Assembly: GCF_018141005.1 (NCBI RefSeq)
Contig: NZ_CP046582.1
Coordinates: 4,778,718 to 4,842,717, forward strand
DNA from: Erwinia sp. E602
Lineage (GTDB): Bacteria > Pseudomonadota > Gammaproteobacteria > Enterobacterales > Enterobacteriaceae
DNA: 64,000 nt
Direction of reading: 5' to 3'
The notes under the pieces are model-generated. The model was not told the origin of the DNA and made no database searches. It saw nothing but the letters and a program-made list of their open reading frames with translations. A program made the translations under genes and the position numbers. Shown piece after piece: positions 31,118 to 43,355 of this stretch (position 1 is the stretch's first letter; each line of letters starts with the position of its first letter).

Positions 31118-32605
31118 ATGCTAAAAATCAGGACGATAATCGGCCTGCTACTGGGTATTACCTCTTTTGTGCAGGCAGAGCCGGTAAAAATTATGACCTT
31201 CAATACCTTCCTGCTGGCGCAGCCACCGGCCACCATCGGGCCGCTGACGATGGGCGATCGCGTTGATTTGATGTTGAAGGGAAAGCTGTTTAACGATGCA
31301 GATGTCATTGTTCTTAATGAAGCGTTCACGCTGCACGATACCAACCGCCTGCTGGATGGTCTTTCTCAGCAGGGATACCGTTGGCAAACCCCGGTGCTGA
31401 GCCGGGCTTTCACCCCGGTCGAGAAAGAGTGCAACGATAATCAGTGCTGGAATGCGAAAAAGAATAACTGGAGCCCGCTGCAGCTTGAAAACGGTGGCGT
31501 GGCAATTGTCAGCCGCCATAAAATTCTGCAGCGTGAACAGATGATTTTTCATAATAAAGGCTGTGGTTTTGACGCGGTGGCGGCCAAGGGGGCCGTGTAT
31601 GCCAGAATCGCGCTGAACGGCAGCGGCGAAATTATTCACGTTTTTGGCACCCATACTCAGGCGGTGGACAGCCTGTGCAGTCAGGGCAGCGATGCCTGGT
31701 ACCGTATCGCACAGTTTGAAGAGATCCGTAACTGGGTGCTGGAGAAACACATTCCGGCTGACGAACGGGTGTTTATCGCCGGCGATCTTAACGTCAATAA
31801 GGGGAGTGATGAATACCGGCAGATGTTGCAGCATCTGCACGTGGTGGAGCCGCGTTATGAGGGGGCAGACAGCACCTGGGACCCGCAGACCAATAAGCTG
31901 ACCGGCTGGAGCTGGCCGGGCAGTAAAGGGGAGTATCTCGACTATGTTCTGTCGTTTAAGGATAACGTGGATGCCGGCATCACCTTACGGGCCTTACAAC
32001 CCTCGTCAGCGCCGGACTTCTTTCACTACAGTGCGGCCAATTTTGCCGAGTATTCAGACCATTATCCGGTAGTGGCATATACCCCCGGTGCAGAAGCGGT
32101 TCCGGCGTTTAAGGCCAAAGACAGTGCGCGTTATCAAAATGTGGTGCTGAAATCGCAGCTGGATGGCCGCTATATCGCCGGCAGCAGCGGCGAGTATCTG
32201 ACGCTGACGGCGGATAAATCGCAGGCGCACCGGTTCAGCCTTTATGAATGGATCGATACCGGTAAGGAGCTGTGGCCCTCTTCCTGTCTGCTGCCTAACC
32301 CGGGTACCTACCTCAAGATAAAATCGGCCGGCAGCAATAATTTCTGGGAGATGTGGCGTCCGAACGGGGTTTACTACTTAGATTCGAAGTCTGCTTCCTA
32401 CGATCTTTATCTGTCGGCGGTGGATAAAACACACCGGGGCTGCCTTGAGTTGGGTGATGTCGTTTCCCTCAGCGATATGCGGATAAGCACCCTGACCCAC
32501 TACTATCTGCAGGTGGACAGCAGCAACCGGGTTTCCCTCAGCGGGCGAATGCTGAGCGATGCGCCGCAGCAACAGCAGCAGTTCACGCTGGAAGTGGCAC
32601 AATAA
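31118..32605 (+). CDS. Secreted sphingomyelinase C-like phosphodiesterase
   Basis: 495 aa from ATG 31118, which has CGGA six bases upstream; in-frame ATGs at 31100 and 31103 are weaker. A signal peptide (1-20, ending SFVQA) precedes an endonuclease/exonuclease/phosphatase fold. Expected metal and catalytic residues are N29 (MTFNT), E68 (LNEAF), H179 (GTHTQ), D223 and N225 (GDLNVN) and D314-H315 (SDHYP). This pattern is that of bacterial neutral sphingomyelinases, which cut sphingomyelin to ceramide and phosphocholine and are often haemolytic. About 160 C-terminal residues (from about 335) form a separate beta-rich domain, possibly trefoil-like, for binding. The gene looks less GC-rich than its neighbours, a hint of transfer. 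A general secreted phosphodiesterase or DNase is the alternative. Confidence 0.8.
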   Translation: MLKIRTIIGLLLGITSFVQAEPVKIMTFNTFLLAQPPATIGPLTMGDRVDLMLKGKLFNDADVIVLNEAFTLHDTNRLLDGLSQQGYRWQTPVLSRAFTPVEKECNDNQCWNAKKNNWSPLQLENGGVAIVSRHKILQREQMIFHNKGCGFDAVAAKGAVYARIALNGSGEIIHVFGTHTQAVDSLCSQGSDAWYRIAQFEEIRNWVLEKHIPADERVFIAGDLNVNKGSDEYRQMLQHLHVVEPRYEGADSTWDPQTNKLTGWSWPGSKGEYLDYVLSFKDNVDAGITLRALQPSSAPDFFHYSAANFAEYSDHYPVVAYTPGAEAVPAFKAKDSARYQNVVLKSQLDGRYIAGSSGEYLTLTADKSQAHRFSLYEWIDTGKELWPSSCLLPNPGTYLKIKSAGSNNFWEMWRPNGVYYLDSKSASYDLYLSAVDKTHRGCLELGDVVSLSDMRISTLTHYYLQVDSSNRVSLSGRMLSDAPQQQQQFTLEVAQ

Positions 32606-32728
32606 TCCCCTAACCCCCGCTCTGCTGCTCAGGCTTTCCCCCGACGCTGGCAGCAGAGCGGAAGCAACGCGACCGCCGTTTCACTGAACGGTCAGTCGAA
32701 TAATTCATCACGTCACGATTCACGACCG

Positions 32729-32779
32729 CAGTCACAAAAGTGTCATATAACGTACATTTTACTGTCACCAAACTGTCCT
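32729..32779 (+). promoter_or_regulatory. PhoB box array of the pst operon
   Basis: Five 7-bp half-sites spaced exactly 11 bp apart with AT-rich 4-bp linkers: CAGTCAC (32729), GTGTCAT (32740), CGTACAT (32751), CTGTCAC (32762) and CTGTCCT (32773). This is the PhoB-binding pattern and closely follows the E. coli pstS promoter, including the following CTATTTTGC. It makes pstSCAB-phoU phosphate-starvation inducible. Confidence 0.92.
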
Positions 32780-32853
32780 ATTTTGCCTCCAGCAGCAATC
32801 ATTAATCAGACAAACGGCCACACAGCCTGACCTTTTTATCCCCTGGAGGGAAC

Positions 32854-33894
32854 ATGACACTGATGCACAAAACTCTGGCTCAATTCGTCGCAGTCACCCT
32901 TTCTGTGAGCGCCTTCTCTGCCGTGGCAGCCACCAACCTGACCGGCGCAGGCGGCACCTTCCCGGCGCCGGTTTACAACAAATGGGCCGCTGAGTACAAC
33001 ACCGCGACGGGCAGCCAGGTTAACTATCAGGGCATCGGTTCTTCCGGCGGCGTGAAGCAGATTATTGCTAAAACCGTTGATTTCGGTGCCTCTGATGCGC
33101 CAATGAAAGATGAAGACCTGGAAAAGAACGGCCTGTTCCAGTTTCCGACGGTTATTGGCGGCGTGGTACTGGCAGTTAATATTCCTGGTATCAAGTCCGG
33201 CCAGCTGATCCTCGACGGTAAAACCGTTGGCGATATCTATCTGGGTACCATCACCAAGTGGAACGACCCGGCGATTACCAAACTGAACCCGGGCGTGAAA
33301 CTGCCGGATTCCAACATCAACGTGGTGCGCCGCGCTGACGGCTCCGGCACCTCGTTCGTCTTCACCAGCTACCTGTCTAAAGTCAACAGCGACTGGAGCA
33401 GCAAAGTCGGTAAAGGCAGCACCGTAAACTGGCCGACCGGCCTGGGCGGTAAAGGCAACGACGGCGTGGCCGCGTTTGTTCAGCGTCTGCCGGGCTCAAT
33501 CGGCTACGTAGAATATGCTTACGCCAAGCAGAACAGCCTGGCTTACACCAAACTGGTGGATGCCGACGGTAAAGCGATCGAGCCAGGCGAGAAGAGCTTC
33601 AGCGATGCCGCCAAGGGCGCAGACTGGAGCAAATCTTTCGCCCAGGACCTGACCTTCCAGAAAGGCGACAACGCGTGGCCAATCACCTCCACCACCTTTA
33701 TCCTGCTGCACAAAGAGCAGGCTGACGCTGAGAAAGGCGCTGCGGTACTGAAGTTCTTTGACTGGGCGTATAAAAACGGCGGCAAAACCACCGCTGGCCT
33801 GGACTATGCGTCCCTGCCGGAGTCTGTAGTAAGCCAGATCCGTGCCGCCTGGAAAACCAATGTGAAAGACAGCTCTGGTAAAGCGCTGTACTAA
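32854..33894 (+). CDS. pstS: PstS, periplasmic phosphate-binding protein
   Basis: 346 aa (E. coli 346) substrate-binding protein of the high-affinity phosphate ABC transporter. The signal peptide is about 1-25 (ending SAVA). The phosphate-binding loops are [14 protein letters not shown] at the mature N-terminus, DFGASDAPM and [19 protein letters not shown] 32854 follows CTGGAGGGAAC. It is first in its operon, with a hairpin between it and pstC that probably lets pstS mRNA accumulate separately. Confidence 0.98.
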   Translation: MTLMHKTLAQFVAVTLSVSAFSAVAATNLTGAGGTFPAPVYNKWAAEYNTATGSQVNYQGIGSSGGVKQIIAKTVDFGASDAPMKDEDLEKNGLFQFPTVIGGVVLAVNIPGIKSGQLILDGKTVGDIYLGTITKWNDPAITKLNPGVKLPDSNINVVRRADGSGTSFVFTSYLSKVNSDWSSKVGKGSTVNWPTGLGGKGNDGVAAFVQRLPGSIGYVEYAYAKQNSLAYTKLVDADGKAIEPGEKSFSDAAKGADWSKSFAQDLTFQKGDNAWPITSTTFILLHKEQADAEKGAAVLKFFDWAYKNGGKTTAGLDYASLPESVVSQIRAAWKTNVKDSSGKALY

Positions 33895-33899
33895 GCAGT

Positions 33900-33926
33900 C
33901 GCGGGGCCGGCTCTGCCCGGCCCGCG
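33900..33926 (+). other. GC hairpin between pstS and pstC
   Basis: CGCGGGGCCGG (33900-33910) pairs, with one bulge, with CCGGCCCGCG (33917-33926). It has no T tract. An intercistronic hairpin here fits the known excess of PstS over the membrane subunits. Confidence 0.6.
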
Positions 33927-33975
33927 CATCGGGCGGCTTTGACGCCGTCCCTATCCTCTACAAGTCGAGAATCCT

Positions 33976-34934
33976 ATGGCTGCAACCAAGCCGACATTCA
34001 AAGCCCCGGGGAAGCAGGGTGATATCATTTTCGGCGCGCTGGTTAAACTGGCTGCGCTGATTGTGCTGTTGCTGCTCGGCGGCATTATCGTTTCGCTGAT
34101 CTACTCCTCATGGCCGAGCATCCAGAAATTTGGTTTTTCCTTCCTGTGGACCAAAGAGTGGGATGCCCCTAACGAACAGTTTGGTGCGCTGGTGCCGATC
34201 TACGGCACCATCGTTACCTCCGTTATCGCGTTGCTGATCGCCGTTCCGGTCAGCTTCGGTATTGCCCTGTTCCTGACCGAACTGGCACCGAACTGGCTGC
34301 GCCGCCCGCTGGGCATTGCCATCGAACTGCTGGCCGCGATCCCCAGTATCGTGTACGGCATGTGGGGGCTGTTTATCTTCGCCCCGCTGTTTGCCACTTA
34401 CTTCCAGCAGCCGCTGGGTGACGTGATGGCCAATATCCCGATCGTTGGCGCGCTGTTCTCCGGCCCGGCGTTCGGTATCGGTATCCTCGCGGCCGGGATT
34501 ATCCTGGCGATCATGATCATTCCGTATATCGCTTCGGTAATGCGTGACGTGTTTGAACAGACCCCGGTGATGATGAAAGAGTCGGCCTACGGCATCGGCT
34601 GCACCACCTGGGAGGTGATCTGGCGGGTGGTGCTGCCGTTTACTAAAAACGGCGTGATCGGCGGCATTATGCTCGGCCTTGGCCGCGCGCTGGGGGAAAC
34701 CATGGCGGTGACCTTTATTATCGGTAACACCTACCAGCTGGACAGCGCCTCGCTGTTTATGCCGGGTAACAGTATTACCTCGGCGCTGGCCAACGAGTTT
34801 GCCGAAGCCGAATCCGGCGTACATACCGCGGCGCTGATGGAGCTGGGGCTGATCCTGTTCGTGATCACCTTTATCGTGCTGGCCTGTTCCAAGCTGATGA
34901 TCTCCCGTCTGGCGAAAAGTGAAGGAGCGCGCTC

Positions 34935-34938
<4 letters not shown>
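33976..34938 (+). CDS. pstC: PstC, phosphate ABC transporter permease
   Basis: 320 aa (E. coli 319), inner-membrane permease with six predicted helices. The permease-ATPase contact (EAA-type) loop is [21 protein letters not shown] near residues 200-220, and [13 protein letters not shown] is a conserved PstC segment. The stop overlaps the pstA start by four bases. Confidence 0.98.
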
Positions 34939-36633
<1,695 letters not shown>

Positions 36634-36731
36634 AAACAGGTGATGACCCTTGCCATTCTGCGGCGGCGGGCAGCCCGCGCCCGGAATGACGGAATTTTTA
36701 ACGCCTGTTTAAAACAGGTCTGGAGTTTACG

Positions 36732-37466
36732 ATGGATAGTTTAAATCTGAACAAACATATCTCCGGCCAGTTCAACGCCGAGCTGGAGCATATCCGTACC
36801 CAGGTGATGACCATGGGCGGCATGGTGGAGCAGCAGCTGACCGACGCGATCACCGCGATGCACAACCAGGACACCGAGCTGGCCAACAAGGTGATCGAAG
36901 GTGACCACAAGGTCAATATGATGGAAGTGGCGATCGACGAGGCCTGCGTGCGCATCATCGCCAAGCGCCAGCCGACCGCCAGCGACCTGCGCCTGGTGAT
37001 GGCGATCATTAAAACCATCTCCGAGCTGGAACGCATCGGCGACGTGGCCGAGAAGATCTGCCGCACCGCGCTGGAGAAGTTCACCCAGCAGCAGCAGCCG
37101 CTGCTGGTCAGCCTGGAGTCGCTGGGCCGCCACACCGTGCAGATGCTGCACGACGTGCTGGACGCGTTTGCGCGAATGGATATTAACGAAGCGATTGAAA
37201 TTTATCGCGAAGATAAGAAGGTTGACCAGGAGTATGAGGGCATCGTGCGTCAGCTGATGACCTATATGATGGAAGATCCGCGCACTATCCCGAGCGTGCT
37301 GACCGCGCTGTTCTGCGCCCGTGCCATCGAACGTATCGGTGACCGCTGCCAGAATATCTGTGAAATCATCTTCTACTTCGTTAAAGGTCAGGACTTCCGC
37401 CACGTGGGCGGCGATCGGCTGGATAAGCTGCTGGCCGGTGAAGACGGCGGCAGCAACCCGGCGTAA
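36732..37466 (+). CDS. phoU: PhoU, phosphate signalling protein
   Basis: 244 aa (E. coli 241), all-helical metal-binding protein that passes the Pst transport state to PhoR and represses the Pho regulon when phosphate is ample. It has two three-helix repeats, each with the E/D-x-x-x-D type metal motif ([12 protein letters not shown] and [12 protein letters not shown]). The hairpin CCTGTTTAAAACAGG lies just upstream of the ribosome binding site GGAG. Confidence 0.98.
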   Translation: MDSLNLNKHISGQFNAELEHIRTQVMTMGGMVEQQLTDAITAMHNQDTELANKVIEGDHKVNMMEVAIDEACVRIIAKRQPTASDLRLVMAIIKTISELERIGDVAEKICRTALEKFTQQQQPLLVSLESLGRHTVQMLHDVLDAFARMDINEAIEIYREDKKVDQEYEGIVRQLMTYMMEDPRTIPSVLTALFCARAIERIGDRCQNICEIIFYFVKGQDFRHVGGDRLDKLLAGEDGGSNPA

Positions 37467-37473
37467 CCGCAGA

Positions 37474-37502
37474 CAGGGCGCATCGCGGTGGCGAGCGCCC
37501 TG
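37474..37502 (+). terminator. Probable terminator after phoU
   Basis: CAGGGCGC (37474-37481) and GCGCCCTG (37495-37502) form a perfect stem eight bases after the phoU stop; the following TTGCTCTT is a poor T tract. Confidence 0.6.
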
Positions 37503-37534
37503 TTGCTCTTCCGGCGGCGGTGGCTGTTAAACTG

Positions 37535-37582
37535 ACTGCTACTGCTACTGCTACTGCTACTGCTACTGCTACTGCTACTGCT
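37535..37582. repeat. Eight tandem copies of ACTGCT
   Basis: Forty-eight bases of perfect hexamer repeat in the 314-bp phoU-MFS gap. The rest of the gap contains GC-rich non-coding sequence and, just before the MFS gene, a likely promoter region near 37720-37750 (TAATCCCGTATACTG). No gene is seen. Confidence 0.95.
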
Positions 37583-37780
37583 ACCCGCCTTCTGGCCTCA
37601 GGCCCTGCTCCTTTTCGCATTCTGCCCGCCCCTGACAGGTTCTGACGATCGCTTCTGCCAGTACTGGACCCGTGCGCGGTCGCCAGCGGTTATCCTTCGC
37701 CTGGTCGGGTCGTCAGATATGTCGTTAGCCTGCTAATCCCGTATACTGCGCGCACAATTGATCTTCAAGGTGTTGAATTC

Positions 37781-39022
37781 ATGTCTGCTTCCTCCCCTGA
37801 ATCGCGCGGCGTTACGCCGGGCAAAGCCATGGTCGCCGCCGTCAGCGGCTACGCAATGGACGGCTTCGATCTGCTGATCCTCGGCTTTATGCTGCCGGCC
37901 ATCAGCGCCGGGCTGGCGTTGACCGCCTCACAGGCCGGTTCGCTGGTCACCTGGACGCTGATCGGCGCGGTGCTTGGCGGTATCCTGTTTGGCCACCTCA
38001 GCGACCGGCTGGGCCGCATTCGCGTGCTGACCTTCACTATCCTGATGTTTTCGCTGTTTACCGGGCTGTGCGCGGTGGCGCAGGGCTACTGGGATCTGCT
38101 GGCCTACCGCACGCTGGCGGGAATGGGGCTGGGCGGCGAGTTCGGTATTGGCATGGCGCTGATCGCCGAAGCCTGGCCGGCCAGCAAACGTAACCGCGCC
38201 TCGGCGTGGGTGGGGATGGGCTGGCAGCTCGGCGTGCTGCTGGCGGCGTTTATCACCCCGCTGCTGCTGGATGTTATCGGCTGGCGCGGCATGTTCCTGG
38301 TCGGGCTGCTGCCGGCGCTGGCCTCGTTTGCCATCCGTCGGGGTATGGGCGAGCCGGAGGCCTTTACCCGCCACGTTGACGTCAATCAGGGGCTATCCTT
38401 CGCCACCCGGCTGAAGCTGCTGTTTGCCGACCGGGCCACCGGTAAGGCCAGCATCGGCATCTTTATCCTCTGCTCGGTGCAGAACTTCGGCTACTACGGG
38501 CTGATGATCTGGATGCCGAGCTACCTCTCCAGCCAGTTCGGCTTCTCGCTGACCAAATCCGGCCTGTGGACGGCGGTGACGGTGGTGGGGATGACCTTCG
38601 GCATCTGGCTGTTTGGCCTGCTGGCCGACCGCTTCGCCCGCTGGAAGATTTTCCTGATTTATCAGATTGGTGCAGTGGTGATGGTGGTGGTCTACGCCCA
38701 GCTGCGTGACCCGACGGTGATGCTGTTTACCGGTGCGCTGATGGGGCTGTTCGTTAACGGCATGATCGGCGGCTATGGCGCGCTGATCTCCGACACGTAC
38801 CCGGTGAAGGTGCGCGCCACCGCGCAGAACGTGCTGTTTAACCTCGGGCGCGGCGTCGGCGGCTTCGGCCCGCTGGTGATTGGGCTGCTGGCCCTGCACT
38901 ACTCCTTTGTGGCGGCGATCACCCTGCTGGCGCTGATCTACCTGCTGGATATCGTCGCCACTCTGTTCCTGCTGCCGAAGAAACAGGGTAACGACGAGGA
39001 CAGCCTCGGGGCGATTGGCTGA
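37781..39022 (+). CDS. MFS transporter, aromatic-acid/H+ symporter type (AAHS-like)
   Basis: 413 aa, twelve predicted helices. MFS motif A appears as GHLSDRLGRIRVL between helices 2 and 3 and as GLLADRFARWK in the second half. YAMDGFDLLILGFMLPAIS in helix 1 carries the acidic residue pattern of the aromatic-acid and sialate symporters (DGFD), and RTLAGMGLGGEFGIG is helix 4. It stands alone between phoU and the pal cluster, convergent with palR; a link to pal genes is unproven. The substrate is probably an organic acid. Confidence 0.78.
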   Translation: MSASSPESRGVTPGKAMVAAVSGYAMDGFDLLILGFMLPAISAGLALTASQAGSLVTWTLIGAVLGGILFGHLSDRLGRIRVLTFTILMFSLFTGLCAVAQGYWDLLAYRTLAGMGLGGEFGIGMALIAEAWPASKRNRASAWVGMGWQLGVLLAAFITPLLLDVIGWRGMFLVGLLPALASFAIRRGMGEPEAFTRHVDVNQGLSFATRLKLLFADRATGKASIGIFILCSVQNFGYYGLMIWMPSYLSSQFGFSLTKSGLWTAVTVVGMTFGIWLFGLLADRFARWKIFLIYQIGAVVMVVVYAQLRDPTVMLFTGALMGLFVNGMIGGYGALISDTYPVKVRATAQNVLFNLGRGVGGFGPLVIGLLALHYSFVAAITLLALIYLLDIVATLFLLPKKQGNDEDSLGAIG

Positions 39023-39042
39023 ACCCGCCCTGCGGGCACGGC

Positions 39043-39062
39043 CTGAACGCGGCGACGTTCAG
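39043..39062. terminator. Hairpin between convergent MFS and palR
   Basis: CTGAACG (39043-39049) and CGTTCAG (39056-39062) form a perfect stem in the 126-bp convergent gap. No T tract, so termination is only probable. Confidence 0.45.
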
Positions 39063-39148
39063 CCCGTCTGCAGATGCGGCAGGCCGGGTGGCGGTTCAGC
39101 CCGCCAGTGGAGGCAGCCGGCAGGAACAGTGCCCGCCGGGTAAGGTGT

Positions 39149-40084
39149 TCAGCTGACCAGCGGGCGCACCGCGTCCAGATAGTGACTGAGCAGCGCCTGC
39201 ATCTCCACCACCGGCTGGGTATCCGCCTTTTCACGCATCAGATAGATGCCCACCGACAGATTAGGGCTGCCGGTGGTGGTCTGCAGCGGCTGCAGGCCAT
39301 ACTGCGCAAAGTACCCGGCCATGCAGCGCGGATAGGTGAGCAGAATACCGTCCGAGTCGTTGACCATATCCACCGCCGCCATCAGCGAATTGCTTGACCA
39401 GATCACCCGCTCGGCCAGGTGCAGCCGGTTGCGCAGCGTGCGCTTGGCCTGCATATCGTCCATCATGTGCTGGTAGCGGCTCTCGTCCGGCGTCAGCTCC
39501 ACCAGGTTGTAATCCAGCAGCTCGTGCGGTTCGATCGGGCGGCCCAGCAGTGGGTGGCCGCTGCGCACGTAGTAGCTGTCGCGGGTGGTGAACAGCGGCA
39601 GGAAACGGATCCCCGCCCCCGGGTTCAGCCCCTGGATCTCATGGCCGATAAACAGGTCGATATCGCCGCCGAGCAGCAGGTCCATCAGCCGCAGATGGTT
39701 GCCGAGATCGACGTGGATATTCACTCCCGGATGGCGGCTGCGGTAGGCGTTAAAGCTGTCGCGCACGAACATCACCCACCAGGCGTGGCCGGTGCCCATG
39801 CGCAGGCTCTGCGTCTGCCGCGCCTTGATCGAGGCCAGCTTTAGCAGCGTGTTGTCGTAGATACGCTGCATCATCTGCGCCTGCTCCAGCAGCAGTTCGC
39901 CAAATTCGGTGGTTTTCACGCCGCTGGAGGTGCGCTCCAGCAGCGGCACGCCGAGATTCTCCTCCAGTTTCTTCATGTTATGGGTCAGCGTCGGCTGACT
40001 GAGGCAGAGCTTGTTTGCTGCATGGCTCACATTTTGAAACTTCGCTACTTCGATAAACTGCCGCAAAATTTTGTCCACGATCAT
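39149..40084 (-). CDS. palR: PalR, LysR-family regulator of the palatinose operon
   Basis: 311 aa LysR-type regulator. The helix-turn-helix is at about 5-62 (FIEVAKFQNVSHAANKLCLS, then TLTHNMKKLEENLGVPLLER), followed by an effector domain. It is divergent from the sugar-transport operon that starts at 40207, and the 122-bp gap between them carries two palindromes. In Erwinia rhapontici palR is likewise divergent from palEFGHKQZ, and palI (sucrose isomerase) lies beside it; here the neighbouring gene is an MFS transporter instead. Confidence 0.85.
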   Translation of the reverse strand: MIVDKILRQFIEVAKFQNVSHAANKLCLSQPTLTHNMKKLEENLGVPLLERTSSGVKTTEFGELLLEQAQMMQRIYDNTLLKLASIKARQTQSLRMGTGHAWWVMFVRDSFNAYRSRHPGVNIHVDLGNHLRLMDLLLGGDIDLFIGHEIQGLNPGAGIRFLPLFTTRDSYYVRSGHPLLGRPIEPHELLDYNLVELTPDESRYQHMMDDMQAKRTLRNRLHLAERVIWSSNSLMAAVDMVNDSDGILLTYPRCMAGYFAQYGLQPLQTTTGSPNLSVGIYLMREKADTQPVVEMQALLSHYLDAVRPLVS

Positions 40085-40099
40085 AGTTTCCCGCAGTGG

Positions 40100-40147
40100 T
40101 ATAGAAAGTTTCTATAGCGTAGCGCAAATTATCGATTTCCTTCGATA
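40100..40147. promoter_or_regulatory. Two LysR-type operator palindromes between palR and palE
   Basis: TATAGAAAGTTTCTATA (40100-40116) is a perfect 8+1+8 palindrome, and TATCGA (40130-40135) with TCGATA (40142-40147) is a second inverted repeat. They are centred about 30 bp apart, the usual layout of a recognition site and an activation site for a LysR tetramer. Confidence 0.65.
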
Positions 40148-40206
40148 GCAGGCTTTCGCTACTTTTCTTCTCAGCTGAGGTTCCGGCTGCTGACTGAGAG
40201 GAAGCC

Positions 40207-41469
40207 ATGAAAAATGCGATTGCGGGTCTGTTTGCTGCCACGCTGGTGCTCTGCGCCGTGGCACGGGCGGATACGTTGCGAATGGAGTGTACCCCGAGCA
40301 AAGAGGGGCGGCAGTTCTGCAACGAGATCAAACAGCGCTTTGAAGCGCAGACCGGTCACACCCTGCAGTTTATCGAGCTGCCGCGCGCCTCTGACGAGAA
40401 GCTGTCGCTGTTTCAGCAGCTGTTCGCCGCCAGAGACGCCGGGGCGGTTGATCTGTTCCAGGCCGATACGGTGTGGATCGGCATCCTCAACAGGCACCTG
40501 CTGGATCTCACCGATGCGGTCGCGGATATCCGCGACGACTTCTTCCCGTCCGCCTGGCAGAACAACCTGGTGAACGGCCGGGTAAAGGCGGTGCCCGCCT
40601 TCCTTGATACCGGCGTGCTCTACTACCGCCGCGATCTGCTGGAAAAATATGGCGAGCAGCCGCCGCAGAGCTGGGCGGAGCTGACCGCCGTCAGCGAACG
40701 TATTCAGCAGGCCGAACGTCAGCAGGGCCATAAGCAGTTCTGGGGCCTGGTGTTTCAGGGCAAAGCCTACGAGGGGCTGACCTGCAACGCGCTGGAATGG
40801 ATCGCCGGCAGCAACGGCGGCCGTATTATCGACCCTGACGGCACCATCACCGTCAACAACCCGCAGGCGGCCCGCTCTCTTGATATGGCGGCGGGCTGGA
40901 TCGGCCATATCTCGCCGAAAGGCACGCTGGGCTACATGGAAGAGGAGGCGCGTGCGCTGTTCCAGAACGGCGATGCGCTGTTTATGCGCAACTGGCTCTA
41001 CGCCTGGGTACTGGCGCAGGACAGCAGCAGCCCGGTGCGCGGTAAGGTCGGGGTGATGCCGCTGCCGGCGGGGGAAGATGGCGAGTCGGTCAGTACGCTG
41101 GGCGGCTGGCAGTGGGCCGTCAGCGCGTACAGCAAAAACCCGCAGGCGGCGATTGCGCTGCTGAAAATTGTCAGCGACGCGCAGTCCCAGAAGCGCGCGC
41201 TGACGCTGCTCGGCCTCGCGCCATCGCGCACCGCGCTCTATGACCAGCCTGAGGTGCTGGCGCAGGCCGCTTACCTCGGGCAGCTGAAAACCATTTTCTC
41301 CCGGGCGGTACCGCGCCCGGCCACCCAGACCCGCCGCCAGTACGCCCAGGTGTCGCGGGCGACCTATAACGCCACCTTCAATGTATTACGCGGTAACAGC
41401 GATGGGGCCACCGCCGTTGCGGATCTTCAGCAGCGGCTGGAACGGATTAAAGCCAGAGAGTGGCGCTGA
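40207..41469 (+). CDS. palE: PalE, periplasmic sugar-binding protein
   Basis: 420 aa solute-binding protein of the MalE/UgpB type (ABC transporter family for oligosaccharides). The signal peptide is about 1-21 (ending AVARA). Conserved points are VDLFQADTVWIGIL, AVPAFLDTGVLYYRRDLLEKY and LGGWQWAVSAYSKNP. ATG 40207 follows GAGAGGAAGCC. It is the first gene of palEFGHKQ; it would deliver isomaltulose, trehalulose or related disaccharides to PalFG. Confidence 0.87.
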   Translation: MKNAIAGLFAATLVLCAVARADTLRMECTPSKEGRQFCNEIKQRFEAQTGHTLQFIELPRASDEKLSLFQQLFAARDAGAVDLFQADTVWIGILNRHLLDLTDAVADIRDDFFPSAWQNNLVNGRVKAVPAFLDTGVLYYRRDLLEKYGEQPPQSWAELTAVSERIQQAERQQGHKQFWGLVFQGKAYEGLTCNALEWIAGSNGGRIIDPDGTITVNNPQAARSLDMAAGWIGHISPKGTLGYMEEEARALFQNGDALFMRNWLYAWVLAQDSSSPVRGKVGVMPLPAGEDGESVSTLGGWQWAVSAYSKNPQAAIALLKIVSDAQSQKRALTLLGLAPSRTALYDQPEVLAQAAYLGQLKTIFSRAVPRPATQTRRQYAQVSRATYNATFNVLRGNSDGATAVADLQQRLERIKAREWR

Positions 41470-41498
41470 GCGCCCTGCAACCGAACCGGAGCTGACCG

Positions 41499-42487
<989 letters not shown>

Positions 42488-42488
<1 letters not shown>

Positions 42489-43327
42489 TGAAACTGCATT
42501 CACGGCTGACTGCTCATAACGTGTTGATTTACGGCGGTGCGGCGCTGGCCTGCCTTATCTGCCTGTTCCCGTTTTACTACGCCATCGTCACCTCGCTGCG
42601 CGGCGGCCAGGCGCTGTTCCAGGTGGCGTACCTGCCGGACGGCCTGCACTGGGATAACTACCGCAACGCGCTGCTGGAGAACGGCATGGCGCGCAGCCTG
42701 TTTAACTCGCTGCTGGTGGCGACGCTGACCGTCGGCCTCTGTCTGCTGGTGTCGATCACCGCCGCCTTTGCGCTGGCGCGCATCCCGTTTCGTGGCCGCA
42801 AGTTTCTGCTGTTTACCATTCTCTGCGTGTCGATGTTCCCGCAGGTGGCGGTGCTCTCCGGCATGTTTGAGCTGGTGCGCTTTCTCGGCCTGTATGACTC
42901 GGTGGGCGCGCTGGTGCTCTCCTACACCACCTTCTCGCTGCCGTTCACCGTCTGGGTGCTGACCACCTTTATGAAGGCCATCCCGCCGGAGCTGGAGGAG
43001 GCGGCGATTGTCGACGGGGCCAGCACCTGGACCATTATCACCCGCATTTTCGTGCCGATTATGGGGCCGTCGCTGGTCACCACCGGGCTGCTGGCGTTTA
43101 TCGGCGCGTGGAACGAATTTATGTTCGCCCTGACTTTCGTCATCTCCGGTGACAAGCGCACCGTGCCGGTAGCGATCGGCATGCTGCAGGGCGCTTCGCA
43201 GTACGAGCTGCCGTGGGGAACCATTATGGCCTCCTCGGTGATCGTCACCCTGCCGATCGTGGTGCTGGTGCTGATTTTCCAGCGGCGCATCGTCAGCGGT
43301 CTGACCAACGGTGCAGTTAAAGGTTGA
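42488..43327 (+). CDS. palG: PalG, sugar ABC transporter permease (MalG type)
   Basis: 279 aa, six predicted helices, with the EAA loop at about 169-189 (LEEAAIVDGASTWTIITRIF). FPFYYAIVTSLRG near the N-terminus and the end QRRIVSGLTNGAVKG are the standard MalG-type marks. Start overlaps the palF stop by one base, so the two permeases are coupled. Confidence 0.9.
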
Positions 43328-43355
43328 TGTTCTTTTTTCCTCAAGGAGTTAAGCA

